64,000 nucleotides of DNA from Candidatus Lernaella stagnicola (GCA_030765525.1 JAVCCK010000031.1:16318-80317), one strand, 5' to 3'. Positions 7,742 through 16,937 are shown, counted from the stretch's first letter. Notes: generated by a model not told the origin, from the sequence alone. Translations and numbers: made by a program.

Positions 7742-9337
7742 ATGTCTTCGTCGGGCGTCGGTTTTTCAGGCATCTCGGGCATCGATACCAAGGGTATTGT
7801 TGCCCAACTCATGATTATCGAGCGTCGCCCGCTCGACCGCCTGGAGGGCAAGAAAGAGGCGCAGCAGGACAGGCTCAGCGTCTTGTCCGAGTTGCGCACC
7901 AAGCTTTCGTCTTTTCGCTCGGTCATCTCTTCGATGAATACCCAACGAGAGTTTCAAAAAGTCTCTATCTCCACCAACGACGAAGACGACGAACATTTCC
8001 AGGTTGCCGCGGATTCCACCGCACAGGCGACCAATCACACATTGAAAGTTTTGTCCCTGGCGACCTACGAAAAGGAAGTCAGTCAGGGTTTCTCCAGCGT
8101 GAACGACAACATCGGCACCGGAACGGTCCGCGTTACGTTGGGTTCCGGCGAGTTTCGCGATGTGACCATCGACAGCTCCAACAACACCGTGGCGGGGCTG
8201 CGCGATGCCATCAATAGTCTGGACTGGGGCCTTGACGAGGACGACGATCCGAAGCCCGGTATCAGTGCCTCGATCCTGGACGATGGCGACGCTTCGACGC
8301 CGTATCGTTTGATCATCAGTTCCGACGAAACCGGCGAAGACAATACGATCACGATCGACACGAGCAGCATGAGCGGTCCGGATACCATCCCGGCGTTCAC
8401 CGAAACCGCCACAGCCGCGAATGCTCACGCTCTGTTCGATGGCGTGGATGTTTACAGCAGCTCCAATAAGGTTACGGATATCGTCACCGGGTTGGACGTG
8501 ACACTGAAGAAAATCGACGCCGATAACGAATACATGATCGGCGTGTCCAGCAACGCCGAAGCCATCAAGGAAAACATTTCCACCTTCGTCGAAGAGTACA
8601 ACGGCTTGATGGATTACCTCGATGAAAAGACCGGCACCGGCGCGACCGATCGCGACCCGATGCTGCGCAGTCTGATTCGGGGGTTGCGCCAAATCACCTA
8701 CACCACAATCTCCAACGGCGGCGATTACACACTGATGTCGCAAATCGGCATCTCCAACAATCGCGAAGGCCGGTTGGAAATCGACGACGGCGATTTGACC
8801 GACGCCCTGGAAGATGATTTCGACGACGTTGTGCAGCTTCTGACCGCCGCGGGTACGACGGAAAATTCGGCCGTTTCCTTCTTGCGAAGCGGTGAGAACA
8901 CCGAGGCCGGCACGTATGCCGTCGATATCACCGGTGTGGGCGAGAATCTGGCCGGCACCATTGGCGGGTACGCCACGTACAGTTACGGCGAAAACACGTT
9001 GATGGGCGCCAACGATACGCCGGTGGAAGGGCTGGCAATTTACTTTACCGGGCAGTCAATCGGCTCGTACGGCGACGTGACGTTTACCGCCGGTGTCTTC
9101 GAGGAATTCGATCGCATGATCGATCGCTATATGGATAGCACGAACGGCATTTTGAAAATCAAAGAGGAGTCGATCAATAGCCAGATTCGCTATACCGACC
9201 AGAGAATAAATCGAGTGGAACTCAACCTGGAACGCATTCGGGAACGGCTCACCGGCAAATTTACGCAAATGGAGTTGGCTTTGGCCCAATTGCAAAATAT
9301 GAGCGGAGCGATCACCGGCTTGTCGGCCTTGTTGTAA
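7742..9337 (+). CDS. fliD: Flagellar filament cap protein FliD
   Basis: A 531-residue FliD. The N-terminal motif SGIDTKGIVAQLMIIERRPLDRLEGKK and the C-terminal coiled coil (IKEESINSQIRYTDQRINRVELNLERIRERLTGKFTQMELALAQLQNMSGAITGLSALL) are complete. FliD forms the cap that folds flagellin at the filament tip. Its central domain is acidic and Thr/Ser-rich. It is preceded by a weak sigma-28-like box (7701-7708) and followed directly by its chaperone gene fliS. Confidence 0.97.
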   Translation: MSSSGVGFSGISGIDTKGIVAQLMIIERRPLDRLEGKKEAQQDRLSVLSELRTKLSSFRSVISSMNTQREFQKVSISTNDEDDEHFQVAADSTAQATNHTLKVLSLATYEKEVSQGFSSVNDNIGTGTVRVTLGSGEFRDVTIDSSNNTVAGLRDAINSLDWGLDEDDDPKPGISASILDDGDASTPYRLIISSDETGEDNTITIDTSSMSGPDTIPAFTETATAANAHALFDGVDVYSSSNKVTDIVTGLDVTLKKIDADNEYMIGVSSNAEAIKENISTFVEEYNGLMDYLDEKTGTGATDRDPMLRSLIRGLRQITYTTISNGGDYTLMSQIGISNNREGRLEIDDGDLTDALEDDFDDVVQLLTAAGTTENSAVSFLRSGENTEAGTYAVDITGVGENLAGTIGGYATYSYGENTLMGANDTPVEGLAIYFTGQSIGSYGDVTFTAGVFEEFDRMIDRYMDSTNGILKIKEESINSQIRYTDQRINRVELNLERIRERLTGKFTQMELALAQLQNMSGAITGLSALL

Positions 9338-9367
9338 GTGCCCTCAAGCGAAAGGGAAGGAACAAAC

Positions 9368-9847
9368 GTGCTGTCTTACCAGAGGAAACAAGCCAACTTC
9401 GCGTCGTACCGCACCACAAATGTCAGTACCGCGAACCGATTGAAACTCTTGATCATGTTGTACGAAGGCGCCATCCGTTTTTGCAGTCAAGCGCAACAAG
9501 CCATGCACAACAAAGACCTTGCTGCGAAGGGACAAGCCATCAGCAAATCGTTGGCCATCATCAACGAGTTACGCAGCACGCTGGATCACAGCCAGGCTCC
9601 CGAACTTTCCCAAAACCTCGAGCGCTTGTACGACTTCATCAACGACCGGTTGATCAAAGCCAACATCGGCAACGACATCGGCGCGCTGATGGAAGCGATG
9701 AAGGTCATTAAGATCTTGTACTCGGCCTGGACCGACCTGGCCAAAAAACCCTTGGCCGAACTGACGGCCACGCAGCCCGAACAAGCCGAAATCATGAAGA
9801 AGAAGAACGTCGCCAACGAAGACAGCTACGTGCGCATCAGCGTGTAA
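9368..9847 (+). CDS. fliS: Flagellin export chaperone FliS
   Basis: A 159-residue FliS: YRTTNVSTANRLKLLIMLYEGAIRFCSQAQQAM, KSLAIINELRSTLDHSQAPELSQNLERLYDFI and ANIGNDIGALMEAMKVIKILYSAWTDL cover the helical bundle that binds the flagellin C-terminus. Start choice: GTG 9368 is preceded by AAGGGAAGGAA and gives the usual MLSYQRK beginning; an earlier GTG at 9338 lies directly on the fliD stop with no ribosome site. The extension after residue 130 (Lys/Asn-rich) is longer than in enteric FliS. Confidence 0.93.
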   Translation: MLSYQRKQANFASYRTTNVSTANRLKLLIMLYEGAIRFCSQAQQAMHNKDLAAKGQAISKSLAIINELRSTLDHSQAPELSQNLERLYDFINDRLIKANIGNDIGALMEAMKVIKILYSAWTDLAKKPLAELTATQPEQAEIMKKKNVANEDSYVRISV

Positions 9848-10290
9848 TGTCCGCCATCGCGACATACGAAAGCCTGATCGCACAGCAGATCAAAGCCCTA
9901 CGTGAACTGCGCGACCGTGAACTCGAAAAACGCCAAGCCCTCGCCGACGCCAATCTCGATTTGTTCGGTAAAGTGCAGGACCTCTGCGACGCGGTGTTCG
10001 AGCGCATCATGAAACTCGATGCGAAACTCAGCGCCATGACCGACCGACTCGAGCGCGATTCGCTTTCTGCAGAGCAACGCGACCGCCTCGGCAAACTCAA
10101 CCAAATCCGTCAGGACGCCGTCGACCAGGCGAACGCGGAAAACCAAATCAACCAAAAGATACTCACCGAACTGCTCGATGAAATGGGCCGACACATCCAA
10201 CACGTGCGAAAAGGCCAGAAAGCCATCGCCGGGTACGGACGCGGCTTGAAATTGGGCAAACCGCCGTCCATTATTTCAGGCGACGTGTAA
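9847..10290 (+). CDS. Coiled-coil protein in the fliT position (unknown)
   Basis: A 147-residue, mostly helical charged protein. Its ATG overlaps the fliS stop (TAATG), so translation is coupled. Two long helices (about residues 5-70 and 75-125) are followed by a short tail, GYGRGLKLGKPPSIISG. The size, fold type and place after fliS suit a FliT- or FlgN-like secretion chaperone, probably for FliD, but no signature motif confirms that. The tail with GY and RG resembles ends of some FlgN-like proteins, which is only suggestive. Confidence 0.65.
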   Translation: MSAIATYESLIAQQIKALRELRDRELEKRQALADANLDLFGKVQDLCDAVFERIMKLDAKLSAMTDRLERDSLSAEQRDRLGKLNQIRQDAVDQANAENQINQKILTELLDEMGRHIQHVRKGQKAIAGYGRGLKLGKPPSIISGDV

Positions 10291-10359
10291 ATAAACTTTC
10301 CACGAACTCTTTCCGGCGATCGGGGCACTCGTTTCCCCGCCGTCGTTTGAGGTTTCCGG

Positions 10360-11391
10360 ATGGCGGCTGAGACAATGAGACAATTAATCCGCGACAAGGT
10401 TGTTCTGATCACCGGCGGCACCGGAACCGTCGGCGTGGCTCTGGCAAAGCGACTGTTCACCTACCATCCCCGGGCCGTACGAATTTTTTCGCGCGACGAA
10501 AACAAGCAGTATTTCCTGCGCGACCAATGGGCCCAGCACGCCAACGTGCGCTTTTTCATCGGCGACGTACGCGAGCGGGAGCGCCTCAAGCGAGCCATGG
10601 AAACCTGCGACATCGTCTTCCACCTGGCTGCGCTCAAACACGTGGAGAGTTGTGAATACAATCCTTTCGAGGCGATTCGCACCAATATTGTCGGCACGCA
10701 GAACGTCATCGATACGGCCCTCGATCACGAAATCCCGCAGGTGGTCTTTACGTCCACCGACAAGTCCGTCAATCCCGCGAACGCCATGGGCGCCAGCAAG
10801 CTCATGGCCGAGAAACTCATGGTCGCCGCCAACCAATACAAGGGACGACGGACCAGCACCTTCGCCTCGGTGCGTTTCGGCAACGTGTTGGCTAGTTCCG
10901 GCTCGGTGATCCCCACTTTCGTGCAACGCCTCCAACTCGGCTTGCCCATCGAAGTCACGCATCCGGACATGACCCGGTACGTCATCACGATGGACGAAAG
11001 CGTCGACTTGCTTCTCGATGCGCTGACGCTCTGTCGCGGCGGAGAAGTACTCATTCGAAAAATGCCGGTGATCCGCATTTTGGATTTGGCCGAGGAACTG
11101 CTCGCGTTGCACAACTTGCCCGTCGATGAAAAACACTTGCGCATCGTGGGCATACGCGCAGGCGAAAAGCTTCACGAAGAACTCGTTACGTCCGAAGAAG
11201 CCGCGCGCACCTTCGATATCGGCGACTACTTCGTGGTGCAGCCGCAGATCGGAGAAACCGACCGGCCGGCCGGCAAGCCGCTGCCCCCCGGAATCCATTC
11301 CTCCGAAGCCGGTCCCTTGTTGAGCAAAGAGGAAATCGGAGACCTGCTTCGCGCAACGTGTCCCGAGCTCTTCCCCGGAGTTTCGCGTTGA
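10360..11391 (+). CDS. Nucleotide-sugar 4,6-dehydratase, PseB/FlaA1/WbpM-like SDR
   Basis: A 343-residue extended SDR of the CapD/PseB family. The Rossmann motif TGGTGTVG is near residue 20, HLAALKHVE near 90, and the active-site stretch STDKSVNPANAMGASK near 145. The usual catalytic Tyr of YxxxK is Met here (NAMGASK), the SMK triad described for WbpM-type enzymes; PseB and FlaA1 have SYK. The expected reaction is conversion of a UDP-N-acetylhexosamine to a 4-keto-6-deoxy sugar. It overlaps the next gene by four bases. Beside flagellin genes it may feed filament glycosylation, but no aminotransferase or transferase for such a pathway is visible here. Confidence 0.85.
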   Translation: MAAETMRQLIRDKVVLITGGTGTVGVALAKRLFTYHPRAVRIFSRDENKQYFLRDQWAQHANVRFFIGDVRERERLKRAMETCDIVFHLAALKHVESCEYNPFEAIRTNIVGTQNVIDTALDHEIPQVVFTSTDKSVNPANAMGASKLMAEKLMVAANQYKGRRTSTFASVRFGNVLASSGSVIPTFVQRLQLGLPIEVTHPDMTRYVITMDESVDLLLDALTLCRGGEVLIRKMPVIRILDLAEELLALHNLPVDEKHLRIVGIRAGEKLHEELVTSEEAARTFDIGDYFVVQPQIGETDRPAGKPLPPGIHSSEAGPLLSKEEIGDLLRATCPELFPGVSR

Positions 11392-12374
11392 CGCCGCGCT
11401 CGGTGTTGGTTACGGGCGGCGCAGGCTTCATCGGCCGCTGGGTCGTGCGCGAATTGCTCGCCGGCGGCAGCGGTGATTTTCGCTTCCGGCCGCCTCGCGT
11501 GGTCGTGCTGGATAACCTGGAAAACGGCAGTGAGGCCAACCTCGCCGAGTTCGTCGGTCACCCCCAGTTCATGCGGCTCGCGGTGGACGACGTGGGCGAC
11601 TCCGTGATTGTCGGCGAGTTGTTCGATCGCTACCGTTTCGATTTGGTGTTGCACCTGGCGGCGAAAATCAATGTGCAGGAATCGATCGATCGACCCGATG
11701 CGGTCTTCAAGGCCGACGTAGCCGGCACCTTCTCGTTGCTCGAACACGCGCGCCGGGCCGGCGCCGCCTTCTCGTTCATGAGCACGTGCATGGTGTACAG
11801 CGGCTCGAACGATCCGCGCGGGATCGACGAAAACCATCCGACGCTCTGTGCTTCGCCCTATGCCGCGGCCAAGCTCGCCGCCGAGAAGCTCGTCGAAAGC
11901 TACCATCATACTTACGGCTTGCCGACGGTCATCCTGCGACCGTTTAACACGTACGGCCCTTGGCAAAAAAGCACCGGCGAAGGCGGCGTTGTCAGCATAT
12001 TCCTGCATCGCGACGCAACCGGCGACACGTTGGACATCTACGGCGACGGCACCCAAACCCGGGACTTGCTCTACGTTGAAGATTGCGCCGCGTTTTGCGT
12101 TGCCGCCTCGTTTTCCAAAAAAGCGGTGGGCCGCGTGATCAACGCCGGCACCGGTCGGGACGTAACCATCAACGAACTTGCGGGGATGATTTGCGCGGAC
12201 GACGCCCGCATCAAGCACGTGCCGCATATCCATCCGCAGTCGGAAATACAAAAACTCCAAGCCAACATCGAAACGGCCGAAACCCTGCTCCATTGGCGAC
12301 CAAAAGTTTCGTTGGAGGAAGGCATTACCAGGACGAGAACATGGATCCGAAGCAACCTGAGCGACCGACTTTGA
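11388..12374 (+). CDS. NAD-dependent sugar epimerase/dehydratase (extended SDR)
   Basis: A 328-residue extended SDR: VLVTGGAGFIGRWVVRELL at the start, HLAAKINVQES, an STCMVYSG serine region and SPYAAAKLAAEKL with the catalytic YxxxK. The remainder (RPFNTYGPWQ, DGTQTRDLLYVEDCA, NAGTGRDVTINELA) matches UDP-glucose 4-epimerase/dTDP-glucose dehydratase relatives; the substrate cannot be read from sequence. Start choice: TTG 11388 overlaps the previous stop (TTGA) and has GGAG 7 bases upstream; the in-frame GTG at 11358 lies within the preceding gene. It forms a coupled pair with the 4,6-dehydratase. Confidence 0.86.
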   Translation: MTPRSVLVTGGAGFIGRWVVRELLAGGSGDFRFRPPRVVVLDNLENGSEANLAEFVGHPQFMRLAVDDVGDSVIVGELFDRYRFDLVLHLAAKINVQESIDRPDAVFKADVAGTFSLLEHARRAGAAFSFMSTCMVYSGSNDPRGIDENHPTLCASPYAAAKLAAEKLVESYHHTYGLPTVILRPFNTYGPWQKSTGEGGVVSIFLHRDATGDTLDIYGDGTQTRDLLYVEDCAAFCVAASFSKKAVGRVINAGTGRDVTINELAGMICADDARIKHVPHIHPQSEIQKLQANIETAETLLHWRPKVSLEEGITRTRTWIRSNLSDRL

Positions 12375-13510
12375 CCGGCGACGAGAGCGTTTTGTTCGTC
12401 GCCGGCGCCAGAAGCGACGTGCCCGGCGGCGGCAAACCCCTCGGCGAGCGGCATATGATGTTGGCGATGAGTGCCACCGAGGCGTTGGAGATGACCCCGT
12501 GGGAGTGTGTGGGCGTCGGCATCATCCACGAAAACCTACCCGATATGGCCGGGCGGGAATTGCTGCGCCGTTTGCGGCATGACCATCCCGATGTGCGACG
12601 TATTCTGCTCGTCGCAGGACCTGATCCGAATGTCGCCGCCGACGTGCTCGAAAACGGCGACGCCCACGCGGTGCTGACCGCAACCGACGATGTGGACCAG
12701 GTCCTTCGTACGATTGAGTCACTTGCCGAAAATCAGGGACCGGTCACCAGATACGAATCACGGCACGGCAGAACCATGCCGTTCAACAGGCTGGATGACC
12801 ACCAGTCCATCTGGCAGGCGCTGATAAGTGCGGAGCGGATGGCCGACGTCGGCCTGCTTGCCGCCGCCGTGGCCCACGAAGTCAACAACCTGATCGGCGG
12901 GGTCAGGGGTTTTGCCCAATTGGCGCAAATGTCGGGATCGTTGGAAGACCACGAGCGAGTCGTCGACGTCGTGTTTGAAACCAGCGAGCGAGCCAAAACA
13001 CTGGCCGGCGATTTGCTCACGATCGCGACCCGCGATCCGGAACGGCAAGAAACCGCGTCTTTGGCCGGTGTCGTCCAGCAGGTTGCCACTTTGTTGCAGA
13101 GAAGCCTTCGAAAACAAAACATCGAGATCAACGTCGACATTCATGACCGGTGGATGGTCCATACGCAGTTGGGCAAGTTCCAGCAGGTATTGCTCCATGT
13201 GATGCTTAGTGCTACAAGCGGCATGCCAAGGGGAGGGACGCTGGCGATCCAAAGCTGCCATGCAGAGGACGGCGGAATAACGATCAGCTTGCGCGACGAC
13301 GGCGCATTATTCACCGAAGAAGAACAGCAAGCGCTATTCGAGCCGCATGCCGCCGCGCTTGCCCCAGAGGGGCGACTTTCCGGGGCCGGATTGGCCGTCT
13401 GTCACGAGGTGATGCGGCAACTCGGGGGATCGATTTCCGGTGGCAACCAACCCGACGGCGGTGTAGAAATGCTTCTAACGTTACCGAAAACGGCGCGGGT
13501 CGGATACTAA
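12341..13510 (+). CDS. Histidine kinase with degenerate receiver domain
   Basis: A 389-residue soluble protein. Residues 15-125 look like a receiver fold (IIHENLPDMAGRELLRRLR), but the phosphoacceptor Asp is His and the usual Lys-Pro is absent. Residues 170-240 are a dimerisation domain with AVAHEVNNLIGGVRGFAQL, phospho-His about 179. The ATPase domain follows: the N-box is poor (LLHVMLSATSGMP), while RDDGALFTEEE, LFEP and GAGLAVCHEVMRQLGG are recognisable. It overlaps the epimerase end by 34 bases in another frame. Catalysis may be weakened by the poor N-box. A partner regulator is not certain; the receivers at 14.6 and 15.4 kb are candidates. Confidence 0.75.
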   Translation: MDPKQPERPTLTGDESVLFVAGARSDVPGGGKPLGERHMMLAMSATEALEMTPWECVGVGIIHENLPDMAGRELLRRLRHDHPDVRRILLVAGPDPNVAADVLENGDAHAVLTATDDVDQVLRTIESLAENQGPVTRYESRHGRTMPFNRLDDHQSIWQALISAERMADVGLLAAAVAHEVNNLIGGVRGFAQLAQMSGSLEDHERVVDVVFETSERAKTLAGDLLTIATRDPERQETASLAGVVQQVATLLQRSLRKQNIEINVDIHDRWMVHTQLGKFQQVLLHVMLSATSGMPRGGTLAIQSCHAEDGGITISLRDDGALFTEEEQQALFEPHAAALAPEGRLSGAGLAVCHEVMRQLGGSISGGNQPDGGVEMLLTLPKTARVGY

Positions 13511-13551
13511 ACGATCAGTGCTAACTCAGCGCTACGGTCCGGGGAGGAATC

Positions 13552-14160
13552 ATGAAAATATTGATCAACGGAAAAGAATTCAGTTCCGCTGAGTCCTGGG
13601 GCACCGCGGGCGAGCTTTTTGACTTAATTGGCGCCCAGCCGGAATGGCAATCGGGAATCATCACCCAAGTGGCCATCGACGGTCATCCCACCGTGTTGCC
13701 GGACCCGTCCGGGCCGTTTCCCCCACCGGATATTGAGGGTGAAATAATTGAATTCACAGTAGAAAGCGTTGTCGAAGTGCTCCACCGCAGCCTTGAAGAC
13801 GGTGCCACGTTGCTGGATATGATTCGGTCTCAATGTATTGAAACCGCCGACCAGATTCGCGGCGGTCTCGCCAACGAGGCGGCGAAGAACCTTAGCGGCC
13901 TATTGGACCGGATATCCCTGTTCATGGATTACATTTCGGAAGTCCTTCGTTTCGTGGAATCGAGCTTTGAGGGCTTCGAAGCCAGCGATAACATTGAAGA
14001 ATTTCTTTCAAAGTCCGTTGCGATCAGCAAATCGATTCTGGCTAGCCAGGAGAAAGAGGACTACGTTTCCTTGGCTGATCTACTCGAGTACGAACTGGCG
14101 CCCCATATTGAGAACTGGCGCGAGTTTATCACTGGGGACGATTTCAACATCAAGCAATAA
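13552..14160 (+). CDS. Conserved-looking hypothetical protein, helical C-terminal half
   Basis: A 202-residue acidic protein I do not recognise. It begins MKILINGKEF with alternating strands to about residue 75, perhaps a small beta-grasp-like domain, then changes to amphipathic helices (VLHRSLEDGATLLDMIRSQ, LLDRISLFMDYISEVLRFVESSFEGF). No signal peptide or membrane segment. It has a good GGGGAGG Shine-Dalgarno 6 bases before the ATG. It sits between the kinase and a small FlgM-associated-type gene, so a flagellar link is possible but unproven. Confidence 0.6.
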   Translation: MKILINGKEFSSAESWGTAGELFDLIGAQPEWQSGIITQVAIDGHPTVLPDPSGPFPPPDIEGEIIEFTVESVVEVLHRSLEDGATLLDMIRSQCIETADQIRGGLANEAAKNLSGLLDRISLFMDYISEVLRFVESSFEGFEASDNIEEFLSKSVAISKSILASQEKEDYVSLADLLEYELAPHIENWREFITGDDFNIKQ

Positions 14161-14303
14161 CGGTTGTTTTTCGGAATCCCGCCCGCTTCCCCCTCCGTCA
14201 GAGCGTGAAAAAGAGCGACACCGATGAATTCGGGGTTTAGGAATTTCATCGAAGTGCCGATGATCCTTTCGAATGCGGTCCGGCTGACAAGGAAGTTAGT
14301 TGT

Positions 14304-14531
14304 ATGTCGATTTCGAGCTATCAGATTCAGAACATCATTCAGACTTACAACCGCCAATTGAAATCGAATTTCGCTAGGCGCCCTCACACACCCCCCGTTA
14401 AAACAGAAACACCGTCCAATGACATCGTCAAGATATCTGACGAAGGCAAGAAACAGGTCGTTATGGAAAGCGCGGGAGAGGACGCAGTACGAAGCTTGAG
14501 GCTGCAGACCCTCGAGCTGTTGAAAAAATAG
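14304..14531 (+). CDS. Small protein resembling DVU0524-type FlgM-associated proteins
   Basis: A 75-residue protein starting MSISSYQIQNIIQTYNRQLKSN and continuing to NDIVKISDEGKKQVVMES. The SYQIQN-x-TY-RQL start and the IVKISDEGKK stretch recall the small DVU0524-like proteins found near flgM in Desulfovibrio and relatives, which share the ISxEAK-like segment seen at the start of FlgM. Function unknown; interaction with FlgM or FliA is an inference. A sigma-28-like -10 box GCCGATGA (14256-14263) lies upstream with a poor -35. Confidence 0.55.
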   Translation: MSISSYQIQNIIQTYNRQLKSNFARRPHTPPVKTETPSNDIVKISDEGKKQVVMESAGEDAVRSLRLQTLELLKK

Positions 14532-14639
14532 TATGCACGCCGTAGCGGGCGTTGGTTGGCGGAACAAAGAATGGCGCTGGGTCACCAAAGATGGCCGAGT
14601 GCTCATGTTTGCATTTAAATAGGATGCGAGGCGTGATTG

Positions 14640-15356
14640 ATGAGTAAAGCCCTGCGGATATTGGTTGTCGACGACGAGCGAATGTATCGCACGTTGCTCG
14701 AAAAAACCCTGACGGCCGAAGAGTACCTTGTGGAGACCGCAGGGGACGGCCGGGAGGCTATCGACCGCATTTCCCGCACGCATTTCGACATCGTCCTCAC
14801 CGATTTGGCGATGCCGAACATCAGCGGCATCGAGGTACTCAAAGCCGCCAAAGCTAAAGACGCGACCACGGTCGTGGTGATCATCACGGGATTCGCCAGT
14901 CTCGATACCGCGTTGGCCGCCATCCGCGACGGTGTTTACGATTACATCACGAAGCCTTTTCAAATCGAAGAAATCCGCCTGACAATCGCCAACGCGCGCG
15001 ACCGTATCTTGCTGGAAAGAGAGAGCGCGCAACTCGCCGCAAAGTTATCGAAGGCTTACGAGATGATCGAATCGCTGACTCAAAACAAGCAGGAATTCGA
15101 CGCCAAGGTTCTGGAAATCGAAGCCCAATTGGCCAGCCGCCAACAGACCATCAACGAGGGTATGAAGCGGCTGCGTGGATTCCACGACCGGGTATTGCCG
15201 GTGCAGTTCAGGGTGGCCGGCGAAGAAAACGGCTCGGCCGGCAGCAGCAATGACGCCGTCGTGCAAAAGCTTCGGGAAGCGACCCAGTTGCACAAACAGG
15301 GGATGATCGACGACGACGAATTCCGCCTGCTTAAGAAAAGAATTCTAGGGAATTAA
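14640..15356 (+). CDS. Response regulator with coiled coil and C-terminal SHOCT-like domain
   Basis: A 238-residue protein. Residues 1-120 are a complete receiver: LVVDDERMYR, phospho-Asp in DIVLTDLAMPNISG, and YDYITKPF. A coiled coil follows (125-185). The last 30 residues, VQKLREATQLHKQGMIDDDEFRLLKKRIL, match the SHOCT pattern of short C-terminal two-helix domains thought to mediate oligomerisation. No DNA-binding or enzymatic output is present. Start ATG 14640 has GAGG 8 bases upstream. It precedes an HD-GYP regulator and may relay or titrate phosphate in the same pathway. Confidence 0.82.
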   Translation: MSKALRILVVDDERMYRTLLEKTLTAEEYLVETAGDGREAIDRISRTHFDIVLTDLAMPNISGIEVLKAAKAKDATTVVVIITGFASLDTALAAIRDGVYDYITKPFQIEEIRLTIANARDRILLERESAQLAAKLSKAYEMIESLTQNKQEFDAKVLEIEAQLASRQQTINEGMKRLRGFHDRVLPVQFRVAGEENGSAGSSNDAVVQKLREATQLHKQGMIDDDEFRLLKKRILGN

Positions 15357-15416
15357 CTGCTTTTTTCTATCGGACTTACTCGGCGCGGTCGAGAAGAACA
15401 CAAGGAAAAAGACGGG

Positions 15417-16937
15417 ATGATCGGGATGATCAAGAGAATACTTATCGTTGAAGACGACCCGGCAATCAGCCACTCTTTTGCCGCTTTCCTCAAACGCAAA
15501 GGCTATGATGTCGAATGTGCCGTCGACGGCGTCGAAGGCTTGCGGCGGCTTCGCAAATCCGCCTTCGATTTGGTTGTCAGCGACATCATGATGCCGCGCT
15601 TGAACGGTCTGGATTTCTTGGCGGCCGTGAAGGAGGAATCGGCTGACCTGCCCGTGGTCATGGTGACCGGCTTCGCCGAACTGGAAACCGCGATCACCGC
15701 CATGAAAAAGGGCGCGGTGGATTTTGTCACGAAGCCCTTTAGCTACGATCAAATGGAACACAATATTCGCCGCATTTTACGAAGTAGTCCGGTGACGTAC
15801 CTCCACGACGACGACGACGGTCTCCACGCTCGCTTGAACCGCAAGGTCCGTGAACTGTCGATCCTCTACACGATCAACGAGGCCCTCGAAAACGCCGACC
15901 GAATCGACGACCTATTCACTACCATCACCGAATTGGCCCGCGAAATCACCGAGGCGCAAAGCTGCGCGTTCTACATCGCCGATCAGGAAAACGCGCTGTA
16001 CTATCTCAAAAACCAGTCGCCCGAACGGGACAAAGATACTCGACCGCCTTTCTTTTCCTTGGACGCCGCCATCGCCGAGCATCTGAAGATGGAGCATGCC
16101 CTGACTTGGGCCGGCCCTCACGAAACGGCGTTTTATCGCGACGCCGCGCCCAAGGATACCGATGTCGATTCGCTCCTGATCGCGCCGTTATATGTTCGCA
16201 ATGAAAGCTTCGGTATTCTTGCGGTTGAGAATCGGAACGGGAAAAACGGCCGTTTCACAGCCAGCGATATTAATTTCATACACATCCTGCTGAAAAAAGC
16301 CGCACTGCATATTGAGAACAACGCCCTTTGCGAAACTATTTACAAAAACCTTGTCGATACTCTGCAATCCCTGGTCACCACGCTTGAAGCCAAGGACAAA
16401 TATACCGAGCGGCATTCGCACCGCGTTACCCAGATATCCCTGCTCATCGCTCGGCGACTCGGCTGCAGCGCAGAGGAAATTAATACCCTGCAATTCGCCG
16501 CCGCGTTGCACGATATCGGTAAGATCGGCATTTCCGACGCCATCCTGCAAAAGGCCGGCCGCTTGACGGATACCGAATACGAAATCATCAAGCAGCATCC
16601 CGTCATCGGCGAGCGCATCCTACAGCCCCTGGGTATGCTGCCCCACGAAAAGGCGGTCATTCGCCATCACCACGAACGGTGGGATGGAAACGGCTACCCC
16701 GATGGTTTGGCGGGACGCGATATTCCGTATCTGGCGCGGATCGTGAGCCTGGCCGACGCGTACGACGCTATGACTTCGGATCGTGTCTACCGCAAACGCT
16801 TATCGCACGAGACGGCGCTGGCGGAAATCAAGCGTAACGCTTGGTATCAGTTCGACGGCAATATGGTGGAGGCTTTCTTCTCGATCTGCCAAGACCAAGA
16901 CAGGGCGCTGGAACATATCATGGCGAAAAGCGCCTAG
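15417..16937 (+). CDS. REC-GAF-HD-GYP response regulator, probable c-di-GMP phosphodiesterase
   Basis: A 506-residue three-domain protein. REC 1-125: ILIVEDDPAIS, VVSDIMMPRLNG (phospho-Asp), VDFVTKPF. A GAF domain covers about 150-300 (TINEALENADRIDDLFTTI to LLIAPLYVRNESFGILAVENR). The HD-GYP domain is complete: TERHSHRV, LHDIGKIGI (His-Asp about 365), HHHERWDGNGYP, and DAYDAMTSDRVYR. Known HD-GYP enzymes hydrolyse c-di-GMP, which fits the PilZ proteins nearby and control of motility. Its stop overlaps by 3-4 bases the stop of the convergent gene on the other strand. Confidence 0.93.
   Translation: MIGMIKRILIVEDDPAISHSFAAFLKRKGYDVECAVDGVEGLRRLRKSAFDLVVSDIMMPRLNGLDFLAAVKEESADLPVVMVTGFAELETAITAMKKGAVDFVTKPFSYDQMEHNIRRILRSSPVTYLHDDDDGLHARLNRKVRELSILYTINEALENADRIDDLFTTITELAREITEAQSCAFYIADQENALYYLKNQSPERDKDTRPPFFSLDAAIAEHLKMEHALTWAGPHETAFYRDAAPKDTDVDSLLIAPLYVRNESFGILAVENRNGKNGRFTASDINFIHILLKKAALHIENNALCETIYKNLVDTLQSLVTTLEAKDKYTERHSHRVTQISLLIARRLGCSAEEINTLQFAAALHDIGKIGISDAILQKAGRLTDTEYEIIKQHPVIGERILQPLGMLPHEKAVIRHHHERWDGNGYPDGLAGRDIPYLARIVSLADAYDAMTSDRVYRKRLSHETALAEIKRNAWYQFDGNMVEAFFSICQDQDRALEHIMAKSA

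Noticed and set aside
12083..12340. N-terminal extension of the histidine kinase
   Set aside because: Lies wholly inside the epimerase gene in another frame; ATG 12341 starts a natural receiver-like domain.
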